Of a stretch of DNA of 64,000 nucleotides, positions 44,105-52,354 are shown one piece after another; positions within the stretch are counted from its first letter, which is position 1; the number at the start of each line of letters is the position of its first letter. The stretch is from Bacteroidia bacterium (GTDB lineage Bacteria; Bacteroidota; Bacteroidia; J057). The notes beneath the pieces were generated by a model. The model was not told the origin of the DNA and did no database searches. It was given only the letters and a program-made list of their open reading frames with translations. Both the position numbers and the translations under genes were made by a program. The stretch is from contig JAUIKF010000002.1 in NCBI GenBank assembly GCA_030430575.1, positions 1-64,000 of the forward strand, given 5' to 3'.

Positions 44105-46918
44105 ATGACCAGAATTTGTGTGCTGACAGTCTGTATGATGGGCTTTTCCCTGCTGGGAATGGGCCAGGAGGAAGATATCTCTCCCCTTTTCCTCGATACA
44201 TTGGTACAAATCACGGAACTCCCCCACCAAGAAATAGAGCCAGCGGTTGGTGTTTTTATGCAAAAAAATGCTGCCTTGCAGGAAGAGGAATTGGCTGAAA
44301 GCTATTATGGAGCGATCCAGGATAAAGGCTTCGAATTCTTTTCCACTGGGGAAGGTGAAAAAGCAGTGCCTTATTTTCTGGTCGCCACCGGCATATTGAC
44401 CCACAAAAGTGCGCCTCAGTTGGGACGGAAAGGCCATGTCTATTTCAATATCGGCAGTACGTTGTTGGAGGCAGGACGTCTCAAAAAGGCCGAGCAGTAT
44501 TTTTATGAGGCGATAGATTTGCTTACTACCCATGGCATTACCCAAGAATCCCATGCCGCTAAGACCAAGTTTGAGTGGGTCCTGGGAAATTGCCATTACC
44601 AGTTGGCTGTTATGTACAAAGCAGCGCTTGATTATGACAGGGGCTTGCGCCACTGTGAAGATGCCCTGGCATCGTACAATACTTCGGAAGACAGTGCCAA
44701 TGTCTTCCTGTGCAAAGGAGCCCTTTACGCCAATCTCTATCAGCCAACAGCAGCTATTGCCGCTTATACGAACGCCCAGCAGCGGTATCACCAACTCAAT
44801 ATCCCGCATGAAGAAGTTAAATGCTTTCAGAATTTGACGGAAGTGTATCTGCAACTTGAGCAATGGGATGCGGCCATGGAAAGCTGTAAAAAGGGCTTTG
44901 AGCTATTCCAACAGCTGGATACCACGGATGCCACCTTAAAAGCCGTTTTGGCACAATTATATATAGAAAGGGGCATCGCATTAAAACACCTCAATACCTA
45001 TCCCAAAGCCCAACAAGATTTTGCTACGGCCCTTGCCTTGAGCAGGCAGCTAGGCCATCAATCGCCCAGCCCACAATTGGCGCAAATATATGATAATCAA
45101 GGAGATGTCTATTGCCTTGAAGGCCAAATGGACAAAGGGCTAGCGCTTTACCGCCAAGCGATTTTGCAACTAATACCAGATTTTGATAAGGAAAATATTC
45201 TCAATTCGCCTGCGAAGTTGGATACCCTGCCCATCTTGGGATCCTCTGCGAGTTTGTTGATTTACCTGACGGACCGCGCCAAGGCGCTGGCACAATTTCC
45301 TGATTCGCTGGATCAGGCCATCAAGCTTTACCAATTGGCAGATCGCGTGATCTTCCGTATGCGGAAGAGCCATCGCGCCCTCGAATCGAAATTGTTTTGG
45401 ATCAAACACACACGACCTTTTTACGAGCATGCCATTCAGCTTTGCCTCCTACAAAACCAACTGCCGTTGGCATTTGAGTTTCTGGGACGAAGCAAGTCCA
45501 GCCTGTTGTTGGCAGCCGTTAGAGAGGCGCGGGCAAAGGAGAAGGCACCGCCTCCGCTAAGCAAACTGGCTCAGGAGCAGGTATTTAAAGACTCGATCGC
45601 ACATTATGAAAACGCGCTCACGGCGTCCTATTTGACCCAACAATCCAATATGCCTCAAACGGCAACATACAGGCATAAACTTCGGAAATGGCGGTCCCAA
45701 TTTGCCCTATTCATTGACCAGCTAGAAGAAGAACACGTGTTGTATTATCAGTACAAACACCTCAATACAGTTGCTTCCTTGGACGCCATTCAGGCCTATC
45801 TGCATTCAAGTGGAGGTGACACGACGGCATTGCTAGAATACTTTGAAGGCGACAGCTCTATCTGGCTGTTTTATGTGGACCATAAAACGGCTGTGGCGCG
45901 CGAATTTCCCAAAAGCCCCGCCTCATACAAGACATTTTTACAAGCGGTATCCGCTCATCCTGAGCAAGACGCGGCTTATGCTTCCTATCGCGCTACAGCT
46001 TATCAGATGTATCAATACTTGCTAGGTTCTCTTGGGGCAGTAACATTGCCGCGTAACCTGATCATTGTGCCAGATGGCAGCCTCGCCAATATACCCTTTG
46101 AAGCCCTGCTCAAAGAACCGACCTCAGATGATAATGGAATCATGGAGCACGCGATATTAGTTCATCACCAGTGCAGCTATGCTTTCTCAGCTTCTATTCT
46201 GCTCCATTCTGCTGAGAGAGGAGGAAAATTCTCGCAAAATGTACTGGGAGTTGCTCCGGTCAATTTTGGGCCAGGCCATGTGCCTTTGGCGGGAAGCGAA
46301 GTAGCGGTTGAGGATATTGTGAAATTATTAGGAGGAGAAACCCTTACAGGAACGGATGCTACCAAGCGAAAATTCATCGAAATGGCCGCTCAGCCCTTTC
46401 AGGTTTTGCACCTGTATGCCCATGCTGAGGCGAATGAGATTCAGCCGTTTATCGTGCTGAGTGGGGATTCTTTATGGCTATCTGATATTTATGCGATGTA
46501 TACACGTGCATCGCTCGTGGTCTTGGGGGCTTGTGAGACGATCAAAGGGGAGACAAAAAAAGGCGAAGGCGTCATGAGCCTGGCGCGCGGATTTCGCTAT
46601 ATCGGCGTGTCGAGTGTTGTAGCCTCCTTGTGGAAATGCCCAGATCAGGCTACCGAGCAGATCCTGGGGGTTTTTTACCAAAACCTCAAAAATGGCCTGG
46701 CCAAGGATGAAGCCCTATATCAAGCCAAGCTGACTTACCTCTCACAAACAGGACGGCCAGAGCCGTTCTATTGGGCAGCATTTATCCATGTGGGAGATCC
46801 CACTCCTATGACATTTTTGAATATATGGATGAAGTATTGGAAATGGCTCTTGGTGGCCTTGGCAGCTATAGGGATTAGGATTTTTGGGGAAAAGTTTAAA
46901 CAGTTTTTACCCCAATAA
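44105..46918 (+). CDS. Exported TPR-CHAT protease-like protein with C-terminal membrane anchor
   Basis: The 937-residue product has a signal peptide (about 21 residues, ending GMGQ), TPR repeats (about 60-400), a helical linker, and a CHAT domain (about 600-900). The caspase-like dyad is visible: His773 in LHLYAHAEA and Cys810 in VLGACET. The LIIVPDGSLANIPFEAL strand and VVASLWKCPD are also typical. A single membrane segment near the C-terminus (about 912-928) is followed by a Lys-containing tail. CHAT proteins are caspase relatives used in signalling, defence or cell death. The signal peptide puts the catalytic domain in the periplasm, next to a secreted subtilisin-like gene. Confidence 0.9.
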   Translation: MTRICVLTVCMMGFSLLGMGQEEDISPLFLDTLVQITELPHQEIEPAVGVFMQKNAALQEEELAESYYGAIQDKGFEFFSTGEGEKAVPYFLVATGILTHKSAPQLGRKGHVYFNIGSTLLEAGRLKKAEQYFYEAIDLLTTHGITQESHAAKTKFEWVLGNCHYQLAVMYKAALDYDRGLRHCEDALASYNTSEDSANVFLCKGALYANLYQPTAAIAAYTNAQQRYHQLNIPHEEVKCFQNLTEVYLQLEQWDAAMESCKKGFELFQQLDTTDATLKAVLAQLYIERGIALKHLNTYPKAQQDFATALALSRQLGHQSPSPQLAQIYDNQGDVYCLEGQMDKGLALYRQAILQLIPDFDKENILNSPAKLDTLPILGSSASLLIYLTDRAKALAQFPDSLDQAIKLYQLADRVIFRMRKSHRALESKLFWIKHTRPFYEHAIQLCLLQNQLPLAFEFLGRSKSSLLLAAVREARAKEKAPPPLSKLAQEQVFKDSIAHYENALTASYLTQQSNMPQTATYRHKLRKWRSQFALFIDQLEEEHVLYYQYKHLNTVASLDAIQAYLHSSGGDTTALLEYFEGDSSIWLFYVDHKTAVAREFPKSPASYKTFLQAVSAHPEQDAAYASYRATAYQMYQYLLGSLGAVTLPRNLIIVPDGSLANIPFEALLKEPTSDDNGIMEHAILVHHQCSYAFSASILLHSAERGGKFSQNVLGVAPVNFGPGHVPLAGSEVAVEDIVKLLGGETLTGTDATKRKFIEMAAQPFQVLHLYAHAEANEIQPFIVLSGDSLWLSDIYAMYTRASLVVLGACETIKGETKKGEGVMSLARGFRYIGVSSVVASLWKCPDQATEQILGVFYQNLKNGLAKDEALYQAKLTYLSQTGRPEPFYWAAFIHVGDPTPMTFLNIWMKYWKWLLVALAAIGIRIFGEKFKQFLPQ

Positions 46919-46932
46919 ATCACGATGCCTTT

Positions 46933-48186
46933 TCATTTCTCATACGCTTTCAACCGCAACACCAAAATCAGCCCGCCCATAAATAACACGATGCTAATAA
47001 GTCCCAAAGCATAGACGACATTCCCGCCATTCTCCTCATGGGCGAAGAAAGGCAAGGTAAGCATGGCCAGGAAGGAAAAACGCATAAAAACGTTGACCAC
47101 CATCAAGAAGGAATTGACGCGGCCTACGACGCGGTTGGGGACGGTGCGGATGATATAGGTGATGCGCAAGATGCGCGTGCCAGCATTGGCGATGCCTAAA
47201 AACAGCGCAGCGGTAAGGGTGATCACCACTGACTGCGTCAGTGCCAAGGTCAGGAAAAGCGTACTCGCCATCCAAATCAAAAAGATGATTTTTTTGATCG
47301 TTCCCTTAGGGCTGCCCAAAGCGGTCAGCCCGAGCAATCCCGCGATGATCGCGCCAGTGGCGTAGGTACTACTGAAGTTGGCCATGACATTGGCAGGCGC
47401 CTGGAGGTAGTCGTTGACATAGATCGCCGTGAGGGCCTGAACAGTGACAATCACCGCAAAAAACACCAGGTGTGAATTGATCCCAAAGATCAGCAAGGGC
47501 TTATGAGACCATAGGTATTGGAAGCCTTGACGGATACGGGCGAAGGTGGAGCCTTTGTCTATTGTTCTTAAGGAAGCGTTATAGGGAATTAGGCTAATAA
47601 AGCAAAAACTCAACAGGTAAGTACAGCCGTCCAACAGAAATACCTCATTGAGCTTCCAGGCGTCAAAGGCTGCAGGCCACCACTGGGGCAAGGCACTGGA
47701 CCCCACGAGCAAAATCCCTCCGGTAAACATGCCCAAGGCATTGGTGAGTTGGCCTTGAAGCTCTACCGCGCTATTGACTTTTGTATAGAACTTCCGCTCG
47801 AAAAGCTCCTGCACAAACGCGTAGAGATTCGGATAGTGGAGGTTAAAGGTAAAAATGGTGGTAACGGCGGCAATGGCGATGAGGAAAAAGGGCATTTCCC
47901 CAAAATAGGCCCCCATCGTCCCTAAACCAATCATGATGATGCCATCTACGCCATTGAAGGTCTGAAAAATCCGCTTGCGGTTGTATCGATCCACCAAAGA
48001 CCCTGCAAATATCCCCCAAAACAGCGACCCTAGCGTAATGCCCGCCATCAAGGCGGAATTGAGCCATTTCCCATCATCATAATGACTGACGAGGTACCAA
48101 GGAATCGATAGCATCGTGATGCCTTGCGCAAAGCCCGAAACGAAGTTGGCGAGGAAAAGGAAGACGAGGGCTTTGAGGTTTTTCAC
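46933..48186 (-). CDS. MFS transporter
   Basis: The 417-residue product has about 12 membrane segments and the MFS pattern near loop 2-3 (GSLVDRYNRKRIFQTFN) corresponding to motif A. The start is GTG 48184-48186 because an in-frame stop lies just upstream. The MFS_3-like layout suggests drug or metabolite efflux; substrate unknown. It converges on the CHAT gene (14-base gap). Confidence 0.85.
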   Translation of the reverse strand: MKNLKALVFLFLANFVSGFAQGITMLSIPWYLVSHYDDGKWLNSALMAGITLGSLFWGIFAGSLVDRYNRKRIFQTFNGVDGIIMIGLGTMGAYFGEMPFFLIAIAAVTTIFTFNLHYPNLYAFVQELFERKFYTKVNSAVELQGQLTNALGMFTGGILLVGSSALPQWWPAAFDAWKLNEVFLLDGCTYLLSFCFISLIPYNASLRTIDKGSTFARIRQGFQYLWSHKPLLIFGINSHLVFFAVIVTVQALTAIYVNDYLQAPANVMANFSSTYATGAIIAGLLGLTALGSPKGTIKKIIFLIWMASTLFLTLALTQSVVITLTAALFLGIANAGTRILRITYIIRTVPNRVVGRVNSFLMVVNVFMRFSFLAMLTLPFFAHEENGGNVVYALGLISIVLFMGGLILVLRLKAYEK

Positions 48187-48229
48187 AAAAGAGAGGATTC
48201 ATGGATAAGTAAAAACAAAAAATGAAGCA

Positions 48230-48250
48230 TGTCCTGAGCGGAGTCGAAGG
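48230..48250 (+). repeat. Dispersed repeat TGTCCTGAGC-n-TCGAAGG (copy 1)
   Basis: TGTCCTGAGC GGAG TCGAAGG matches the second copy at 52240-52260 except in the 3-4 middle bases. This repeat type is widely scattered in bacterial intergenic DNA. Confidence 0.75.
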
Positions 48251-48285
48251 AAACAAGAAAGGGAAAAGGAATGATGGCATTTCTC

Positions 48286-49992
48286 CTAATTCCCCCGCCG
48301 AAATGGATTCGGCGCATTGCCATCTGGCGGTCCGCCTGCCTTCGGGCCTGTCCCAGGCCCTGTAGGCACAGCGACTTTCGCATTGGGGTCTATGACGATC
48401 TGTTGCTCCTCAAAGTCCCAATTGGCGCGAATGGAAAAAGTCTCTGAACTTTCCACCATACGCTCGGGAAGCCTATAGGGAGAAAGGGAGCCTGGCGTCA
48501 GGATGCCATTGCCGTCCAAGTCTAGCAAGACAGAAACCTTATAGGTACCAGGCGCGACCCGCTGAAGGTTAAAAACACTGTCTCGAATGACATATTCCTC
48601 TTTTCCTTTAAAATACACCACAAATGGCCCTTCATACCCAAGTACCTTCACCGTTCCTGAAAATGTGCCAAAATCCTCTTTCACAAATGTCTGAATGGGA
48701 TAGCGAAAAACGGTGTCTATTTCGCCTACCATTTCTCCCGAAATATGTACCTCATAAGAAATCAAAGGATCTAAAACGGTGTCGGGAGAAAGCCATATCT
48801 CAAAGCCGTCAAAGCGCAAACTTGTGGGAAGGGCTCGCCCTGCGGTGTCTACCAAAGAGACAAATGCTGTGTCTGAAGCTTGGATAGGGACAGGCATCAT
48901 CCACATATAGGCGTTGCTATCAACAGTCCATTTCGGCTTTTGGTGGAATAAAGGAAACATGTCTGGCTTGCGCGCCCTGCGTGGACGAACCAGTAACAAA
49001 CTGTCGGATGCATTGCCTAAACTATCTCTCAGATTCAGAAAGGAAAGCACACTGAAAGAATCTCTTGGGAAAGGGCTTTTGATCAACAATTGACGATCAA
49101 TATAGGTAGCTATCGAAATGGGAAAAGTATCCTGGCCCAGCGTGTCACGCATGACCAAATTCAGGGAGTCGGAGACGATGCCTTCGTTGAAAGTGATGCG
49201 TAGCACGCTATCACTTAGCCAGTTGTAGCCATTGATGGCGGGGGCTCGTGCATCGGGGATAAAGCGAAGCAGGGTGACTTCCACAGTATTGGTGGTGTCG
49301 CTAAATCGAATCAGCGGGGTATCGGCGAGGGCGAGGACCTCCGTCGGAAGGTTATACGTACTCGACTTGTCGATGTCTTCGATGCCATAGATTCGGTAGG
49401 CTGTGTGGCGGAGGTAGGGAAGGGTAAATGTGCCGTCTTTATTGGATTTGGTAATGTATGCAGGCTTTTTGCCATAAAAATCATTGCCGATCGCGCTATC
49501 CGCATCAAACAATAATAGGGTGATATCTTCGACGCCCTTTCCTTTGGTGGTACCTTCTACCCGCCCTTTCACTTCCATGCTATCGATGGCATCGCCCGTA
49601 CTGAACGCCAAAGTGAACGCATTCATCTTATTGCTCGCATTTAGGTCTTTTATTTCAGTAAAAGAAAGTACATAGGTTGTGTTTTCAAGCAGTTTTTCTT
49701 GAAAAGCGACTTTGACTTTCTTGCCTGACATAGAGACCTTAGGTGGTTCAGGTAGCAGGGGAGAGATAAACAAATCCTGGCCATAAGTAGGCGCTTTCAC
49801 ATACTCGTCAAACTTGAGCACGACTTCGTCTCCCTCAAAATTCAGGGTCTTTTGCAACGGGATCGTATCCACGATGACGGGAGGTGTCTTGTCTGGTGGG
49901 CCACCAGAAGGGTTGCCCTGCTGGGCACAGCTTGCCAATAAGCTGATGATCACGATAAGCAAAAGCCCTACAACCTTCTGAGGATTTGACAT
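48286..49992 (-). CDS. Lipoprotein with SbsA/Big_5 Ig-like domain
   Basis: The 568-residue product has a lipoprotein signal ending LLASC (Cys22) then the conserved Bacteroidota segment GGPPDKTPPVIVDTIPLQK and an Ig-like Big_5 domain (about 30-130; VVLKFDEYV, YVLSFTEIKD). Several more beta domains follow, and a Pro/Gly-rich tail. Members are common, often single-copy lipoproteins of unknown function, possibly in cell-surface or gliding machinery. It stands upstream of a long palindrome. Confidence 0.85.
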   Translation of the reverse strand: MSNPQKVVGLLLIVIISLLASCAQQGNPSGGPPDKTPPVIVDTIPLQKTLNFEGDEVVLKFDEYVKAPTYGQDLFISPLLPEPPKVSMSGKKVKVAFQEKLLENTTYVLSFTEIKDLNASNKMNAFTLAFSTGDAIDSMEVKGRVEGTTKGKGVEDITLLLFDADSAIGNDFYGKKPAYITKSNKDGTFTLPYLRHTAYRIYGIEDIDKSSTYNLPTEVLALADTPLIRFSDTTNTVEVTLLRFIPDARAPAINGYNWLSDSVLRITFNEGIVSDSLNLVMRDTLGQDTFPISIATYIDRQLLIKSPFPRDSFSVLSFLNLRDSLGNASDSLLLVRPRRARKPDMFPLFHQKPKWTVDSNAYMWMMPVPIQASDTAFVSLVDTAGRALPTSLRFDGFEIWLSPDTVLDPLISYEVHISGEMVGEIDTVFRYPIQTFVKEDFGTFSGTVKVLGYEGPFVVYFKGKEEYVIRDSVFNLQRVAPGTYKVSVLLDLDGNGILTPGSLSPYRLPERMVESSETFSIRANWDFEEQQIVIDPNAKVAVPTGPGTGPKAGGPPDGNAPNPFRRGN

Positions 49993-50017
49993 GGTCAGTC
50001 GAATAGATTTTTACCAA

Positions 50018-50051
50018 ACTATTGCGACGGGTTTAAACCCGTCGCAATAGT
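50018..50051. repeat. 34-bp perfect palindrome (REP-like)
   Basis: Arms of 17 bases meet with no loop around GGGTTTAAACCC (ACTATTGCGACGGGTTT and its inverse). It lies between two minus-strand genes, with no U tract for a terminator. GACGGGTTTAAACCCGTC-type palindromes are recalled as dispersed repeats in Bacteroidota; only one copy is in this window. Confidence 0.85.
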
Positions 50052-50114
50052 GAAAGAAACACAAAAATGTTAACACCTTCGTATCACTAAATTTGCGAGG
50101 CTTTGCGAGCAAAT

Positions 50115-52031
50115 TTACCTAACCTCCACCTGATGCAAATTGTCAGAACGATCTGCATCGGGAATGGTAGGACCGCCCAATGCCACCTGCTTGACAGGTT
50201 GATCAAATTTAAACTTGAGGTTGATAGAATCTTTTTCCTTCCACACTTCTGGACTTTCATGCCTCTCCTCTACAGAGCCATCTGCCAATACAAACGTCAA
50301 ATGAACTGGTAAGGGCATGCCTCCTTTATTTTCTATGGTCAATTTTGCCGAATTGCCACTGAGCGCAACACTCTCAAAGCCCAAGTCTGGTACCAGCGCT
50401 TCAAAGAACCACGGCTGCCAAAACCAGTCAAGGTCTTTGCCATAACTCGCTTCCATGCTATTGAAGAAGTCGTGAGGAATAGGGTGTTTCCCACGCCAGT
50501 TCTCGACATAGTGCTGTACCGCTTTAGCAAATTGCTTCTCTCCCATCAAGTCTTGGAGAAAGGTGTATGCCAACGCAGGTTTAGAGTAGGCATGTACGCC
50601 ATAACCACTGACAGCCGTGAATACGGTGGGGGTCATGAGCGGAAGTTCCATGCTTCCTCCAGCTGTGCGTTCGTAAGACATCGTGACCCAGCGCATGGCA
50701 TTGGGACCATCTGGTTCCAATTTGAAGGCAAGGTCATAGGGTAACATTTGCGCCCAGCCTTCATCCATCCACGCGTATTTGCGCTCATTGATGCCCATGA
50801 GGAAGGGGAAGTAGGTATGTGCTATTTCGTGGTAAGTAAGGGTAATTAAGCCAAAGCGACTGGTGACACGACCGTCGTTGACGATCATCGGGAATTCCAT
50901 GCCGCCAGAACCGTTGAAAACGGTGACCGCAGGGAAGGGGTAAGGTACCCCTGGAAGGTTCTCGGAAAGGTCTTCGACCACAGCGCGAGCGATCTCTGCT
51001 GCCTGATCATAAAAGTCCGCGTCGGGACGATATGCAGCATCTACCAAGACGCGACGGCCTTTTTCTACCTCGATGCTGGTCGCATCCCAGAGGTAAAAGT
51101 CGCTCACAGCGAAAGCAAAATCAGGCACGTATTGCGCACTGAACTTCCAGGTGTTCTGGCCATTTTTCTTCAAAAATTTCCCTTTCTCCTGATCTTCAGC
51201 GGTGACAATGCGCACCACCTCATCTGAGGTTTGCGCTTTCTTGAAGCGTTTGGCTTGTTCCTTCGCCAATACCTCTTCAGGGTTTTGCAGCAAGCCTGTT
51301 GCCCACACCATCACACTGTCAGGCATGGTCAGCTCTACGTCAAAATCCCCAAAGTCATTATACATCTCAACGGTGCCTGTATAGTTGGTCTTATCCCATC
51401 CGTCGATGTCATCATAGACGGCGATCTGGGGGTACCAGTACGCCACAAAAAAGGAAGAAGGCCCATAGGAACCCATGCGCATGCGGGAGTCTTGAGGGAT
51501 AATGAAGCTCCAGTCGATTTCTACCTCGACCTGCTGTCCCGTCCCAATTTTCTCATTGAGCTGCACATAGAGATTGGTGCCGTAGCGGGTCAGTTGGGCT
51601 TTAGGACCGCGGCTGTAGCGGGCTGGGACGCCTGATACCTTGCTGAGGTCAGCCTCCTGGCCGTTTAGACTCAGGCGACTGATCTGGGTGCCGTCCGTGA
51701 GGTCGTCTGCTTTTACACTGCGATCACGCGGATTGCCTTTTTTGAAAATGTCTTGGTATAGGCGAATGACAATACTGCCCAGACTATCAGGGCTATTGTT
51801 GGTATAAGTAATCGTCTCACTGCCCTTTAGTTCACGGGTAGCAGGGTCGATGCTCGCCTGAATCTTATAGTCAGAGCGATTTTGCCAATACTTAGCGCCT
51901 GGTGCGCCATCCATTGATCGCGTTTCTTGGTCATAGGCCGCTTGGAAATTGCGCTTTACTTCCAGTTGCGCATTGGCTCCAAGGCTCAAGCACATGAAGG
52001 CCATCCCTAGCCAAATCAGTTTATTTATCAT
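50115..52031 (-). CDS. M1 family metallopeptidase, exported
   Basis: From ATG 52029-52031 the product is 638 residues with a signal peptide (ends LGANAQ, about 22); the frame continues to a TTG at 52067 that would mask the signal. Zinc motif HEIAH followed 19 residues later by Glu in WMDEGWAQ matches HExxH-x18-E, and GGMEFP is the exopeptidase motif (GxMEN type). An N-terminal beta domain precedes the catalytic domain. It trims N-terminal residues from peptides outside the cytoplasm. No T9SS tail is seen, so periplasmic or outer-membrane release is likely. Confidence 0.92.
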   Translation of the reverse strand: MINKLIWLGMAFMCLSLGANAQLEVKRNFQAAYDQETRSMDGAPGAKYWQNRSDYKIQASIDPATRELKGSETITYTNNSPDSLGSIVIRLYQDIFKKGNPRDRSVKADDLTDGTQISRLSLNGQEADLSKVSGVPARYSRGPKAQLTRYGTNLYVQLNEKIGTGQQVEVEIDWSFIIPQDSRMRMGSYGPSSFFVAYWYPQIAVYDDIDGWDKTNYTGTVEMYNDFGDFDVELTMPDSVMVWATGLLQNPEEVLAKEQAKRFKKAQTSDEVVRIVTAEDQEKGKFLKKNGQNTWKFSAQYVPDFAFAVSDFYLWDATSIEVEKGRRVLVDAAYRPDADFYDQAAEIARAVVEDLSENLPGVPYPFPAVTVFNGSGGMEFPMIVNDGRVTSRFGLITLTYHEIAHTYFPFLMGINERKYAWMDEGWAQMLPYDLAFKLEPDGPNAMRWVTMSYERTAGGSMELPLMTPTVFTAVSGYGVHAYSKPALAYTFLQDLMGEKQFAKAVQHYVENWRGKHPIPHDFFNSMEASYGKDLDWFWQPWFFEALVPDLGFESVALSGNSAKLTIENKGGMPLPVHLTFVLADGSVEERHESPEVWKEKDSINLKFKFDQPVKQVALGGPTIPDADRSDNLHQVEVR

Positions 52032-52080
52032 AATAGTTATAGTTTTAGCGTGAAAATCAGCGGACAAAAATACACAAGGA

Positions 52081-52114
52081 TTGACTAATTAATTGATTGA
52101 TTGATTATTAATTG
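52081..52114. repeat. AT-rich GATTRATT array
   Basis: TTGACTAATTAATTGATTGA continues as TTGATTATTAATTGAA in the gap upstream of the M1 peptidase; same type as 22732-22767. Confidence 0.6.
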
Positions 52115-52180
52115 AACGATCGACAACTAAGCTTCTGACAATCAGCAACTTACTGATATTGAGTACTTGTGCGGCTGGGA

Positions 52181-52289
52181 TGAAACGGGCGTGAGCGGAC
52201 GGATTGCAGCGTTGGTATTGGTTGGCCCGTTTCGATTCTTGTCCTGAGCTTGTCGAAGGATCTGGTTACTTTTTTCTAAAAAAAGTAAC
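52181..52289. repeat. Structured intergenic element with two inverted repeats and dispersed repeat copy 2
   Basis: The 323-base gap between the divergent M1 peptidase and oxoprolinase genes contains GAAACGGGC (52182-52190) pairing with GCCCGTTTC (52225-52233), then TGTCCTGAGC TTG TCGAAGGA (52240-52260, copy 2 of the dispersed repeat), then GTTACTTTTTT (52265-52275) pairing with AAAAAAGTAAC (52279-52289). The remainder of the gap has no gene. It could be a repeat remnant, a MITE-like element or a small RNA. Confidence 0.6.
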
Positions 52290-52354
52290 ACCACAAAGGG
52301 TAAGTATTATAATGTGTAAAAAGCTAGGAAAAATTAAAAAACCAAAAATTGCCC

